NCBI GenBank assembly: GCA_026708005.1
Contig: JAPOVR010000132.1
Span: 1 to 32,834, forward strand
Source: Actinomycetes bacterium
GTDB lineage: Bacteria; Actinomycetota; Thermoleophilia; Gaiellales; Gaiellaceae
Reading direction: 5' to 3'
Length of the DNA: 32,834 nt
This document shows positions 31,955 through 32,834 of this stretch, piece after piece. Within the stretch, counting starts at the first letter, position 1; each line of letters opens with the position of its first letter. A program made the position numbers and the translations under genes. A model generated the notes under the pieces. It had not been told where the DNA came from. It worked only from the letters and a program-made list of their open reading frames with translations, and searched no databases.

Positions 31955-32687
31955 GAAGGCGGTGGTCACCGGCGCAAGCCGGGGCATCGGCCGTGCGATC
32001 GCCGAGGGCCTGGCCCGGGAGGGCGTCGACTTGGCGATCTGCGCGCGCGGCGTGGACGGGCTCGAGCGCGCGCGGAATGAGCTCGCCGCCCACGGGGTGG
32101 CTGTCTTCGCGAGGCAGGTCGATGTCTCCGATGGCGAGGCGCTTCGCGCGTTCGTCTCCTCAGCAGGAGACGAGCTTGCCGGCCTGGACATCCTGGTCTC
32201 CAACCCGACGGGCGCGATCGGCGCCGACGAGGACGCCTGGCGCAGCATGTTCGAGGCCGACCTGATGGCGGCGGTGCGCAGCTCCGCGGCCGCCCGCCCG
32301 TTCCTGGCTGCCTCAGATGCCGCCAGCGTGGTGTTCATCTCGACGATCGCGGCGATCGAGACGTTCGCTGGCCCTGTGTCCTATGGGCCGCTCAAGGCGG
32401 GCACGATCCAGTATGCAAAGGAGCTCTCTCGCGAGGCTGCCTCTGAAGGGATCCGGGTGAACGCCGTCTCGCCTGGCCCGATCTTCTTCGAGGGTGGCCC
32501 GTGGGATCGGTACAGGCGGGAGCTGCCGGAGCGCTACGAGCAGACGCTTGCGCAGTGTCCCCAGGGCCGGTTTGGCACGCCCGAGGAGGTCTCGAACGCT
32601 GTTGTCTTCCTGTCGAGCTCGGCTGCGAGCCTGATCACGGGTATCAACCTCGTCGTCGATGGGGGTTTCACGAAGCGGGTCTTCTGA
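31932..32687 (+). CDS. Short-chain dehydrogenase/reductase (FabG-like)
   Basis: 251 residues. The NAD(P)-binding motif VVTGASRGIGRAIAEG lies at residues 11-26. LDILVSNPTGA replaces the usual NNAG. The catalytic Ser is in VVFISTIAAIE, and Tyr-x3-Lys is in SYGPLKAGTIQYAKEL. RVNAVSPGPIFFEGGPW and the C-terminal LITGINLVVDGGF are typical of classical SDRs that oxidise secondary alcohols or reduce 3-ketoacyl or related carbonyls. The GTG start has GGAGGAGG nine bases upstream and a near-copy of the same start 66 bp before it. It follows the ligase and may belong to the same catabolic pathway. It is intact, unlike the two genes before it. Confidence 0.9.
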   Translation: MDLALAGRKAVVTGASRGIGRAIAEGLAREGVDLAICARGVDGLERARNELAAHGVAVFARQVDVSDGEALRAFVSSAGDELAGLDILVSNPTGAIGADEDAWRSMFEADLMAAVRSSAAARPFLAASDAASVVFISTIAAIETFAGPVSYGPLKAGTIQYAKELSREAASEGIRVNAVSPGPIFFEGGPWDRYRRELPERYEQTLAQCPQGRFGTPEEVSNAVVFLSSSAASLITGINLVVDGGFTKRVF

Positions 32688-32782
32688 GCGGCGGCGGGCC
32701 GCGGGGCTTGCGCGGCGGCGGGGCCGCAGCGGCGCCTTGGCGGGCGTGGCCGACTGGTGAGCGCCAGGCCTGTCTCGGCGGC

Positions 32783-32834
32783 CTGTCTCTTGGTGTGTGT
32801 GGGGGTTTGTGGGGTGGGGGTGTGGGTTGTTGGG
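32783..32834. other. Adapter-like motif and G/T-only contig-end tail
   Basis: CTGTCTCTT at 32783-32791 equals the first nine bases of the Nextera mosaic-end reverse complement. From 32790 to 32834 there is no A or C. This is the pattern expected when a read runs through the adapter and the red channel of two-colour chemistry fades. The biological sequence probably ends near 32782; 32688-32782 holds no gene. Confidence 0.6.

Noticed and set aside
30989..32338. Minus-strand open frame of 449 codons over the intergenic region and SDR gene
   Set aside because: The product is Ser/Arg/Pro-rich low complexity and runs antisense through the well-supported SDR.

Overview
The window looks like one complete contig from a high-GC bacterium, most likely an Actinomycetota lineage near Thermoleophilia. 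This placement is an inference from base composition, leaderless genes, GTG/TTG starts and general gene resemblance; no rRNA or other marker gene is present. Both ends run into strand-biased low-complexity tails (A/C on the left, G/T on the right) that look like read or adapter artefacts.

Layout. 56-519 is a broken TauE/SafE-like permease. 568-5190 holds a FlgD-type Ig-fold protein, an O-antigen-ligase/polymerase-like membrane protein, a MoaB/Mog molybdopterin protein and an alkaline-phosphatase-superfamily enzyme. 5856-6773 (minus) is a lipoprotein with a TlpA thioredoxin domain whose first active-site Cys codon is UGA. 6912-14169 is a surface-glycan cluster: GT2, polysaccharide deacetylase, GT4, a second GT2 and a polyprenyl-phosphate sugar transferase, mixed with remnants of three more genes (a flippase-like C-terminus, a GT-C-like C-terminus and a multiply frameshifted GT4). 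14355-18787 holds two tandem membrane-anchored PQQ-type beta-propellers and a sulfotransferase. 18847-22675 holds a GT2 remnant, a small zinc-finger-like protein, UDP-glucuronate decarboxylase, HemE and a small frameshifted conserved gene. 23173-24263 holds an ArsC/Spx-family protein with UGA at its catalytic Cys and a convergent PlsC acyltransferase. 24724-32687 is mainly catabolic: copper amine oxidase, a cytochrome P460-like lipoprotein, disrupted UbiD decarboxylase and acyl-CoA ligase genes, and an SDR.

Main result: there are two candidate selenoprotein genes. In each, an in-frame UGA replaces the catalytic cysteine, homology continues on both sides, and a GC-rich hairpin with GU in its apex lies 18-21 nt downstream, as expected for a bacterial SECIS. 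The two hairpins resemble each other. No selA/selB/selC/selD is in the window, so decoding is inferred.

Other patterns. A dispersed intergenic repeat of about 110 bp occurs five times and includes three 11-nt phased units. At least six genes begin exactly 6 nt after a TANNNT -10 hexamer, indicating leaderless transcripts. Frameshifts in 28.4-30.9 kb, and a few elsewhere, are nearly all one-base losses in short G or C runs, so recent decay and consensus error must be told apart before those genes are called dead.
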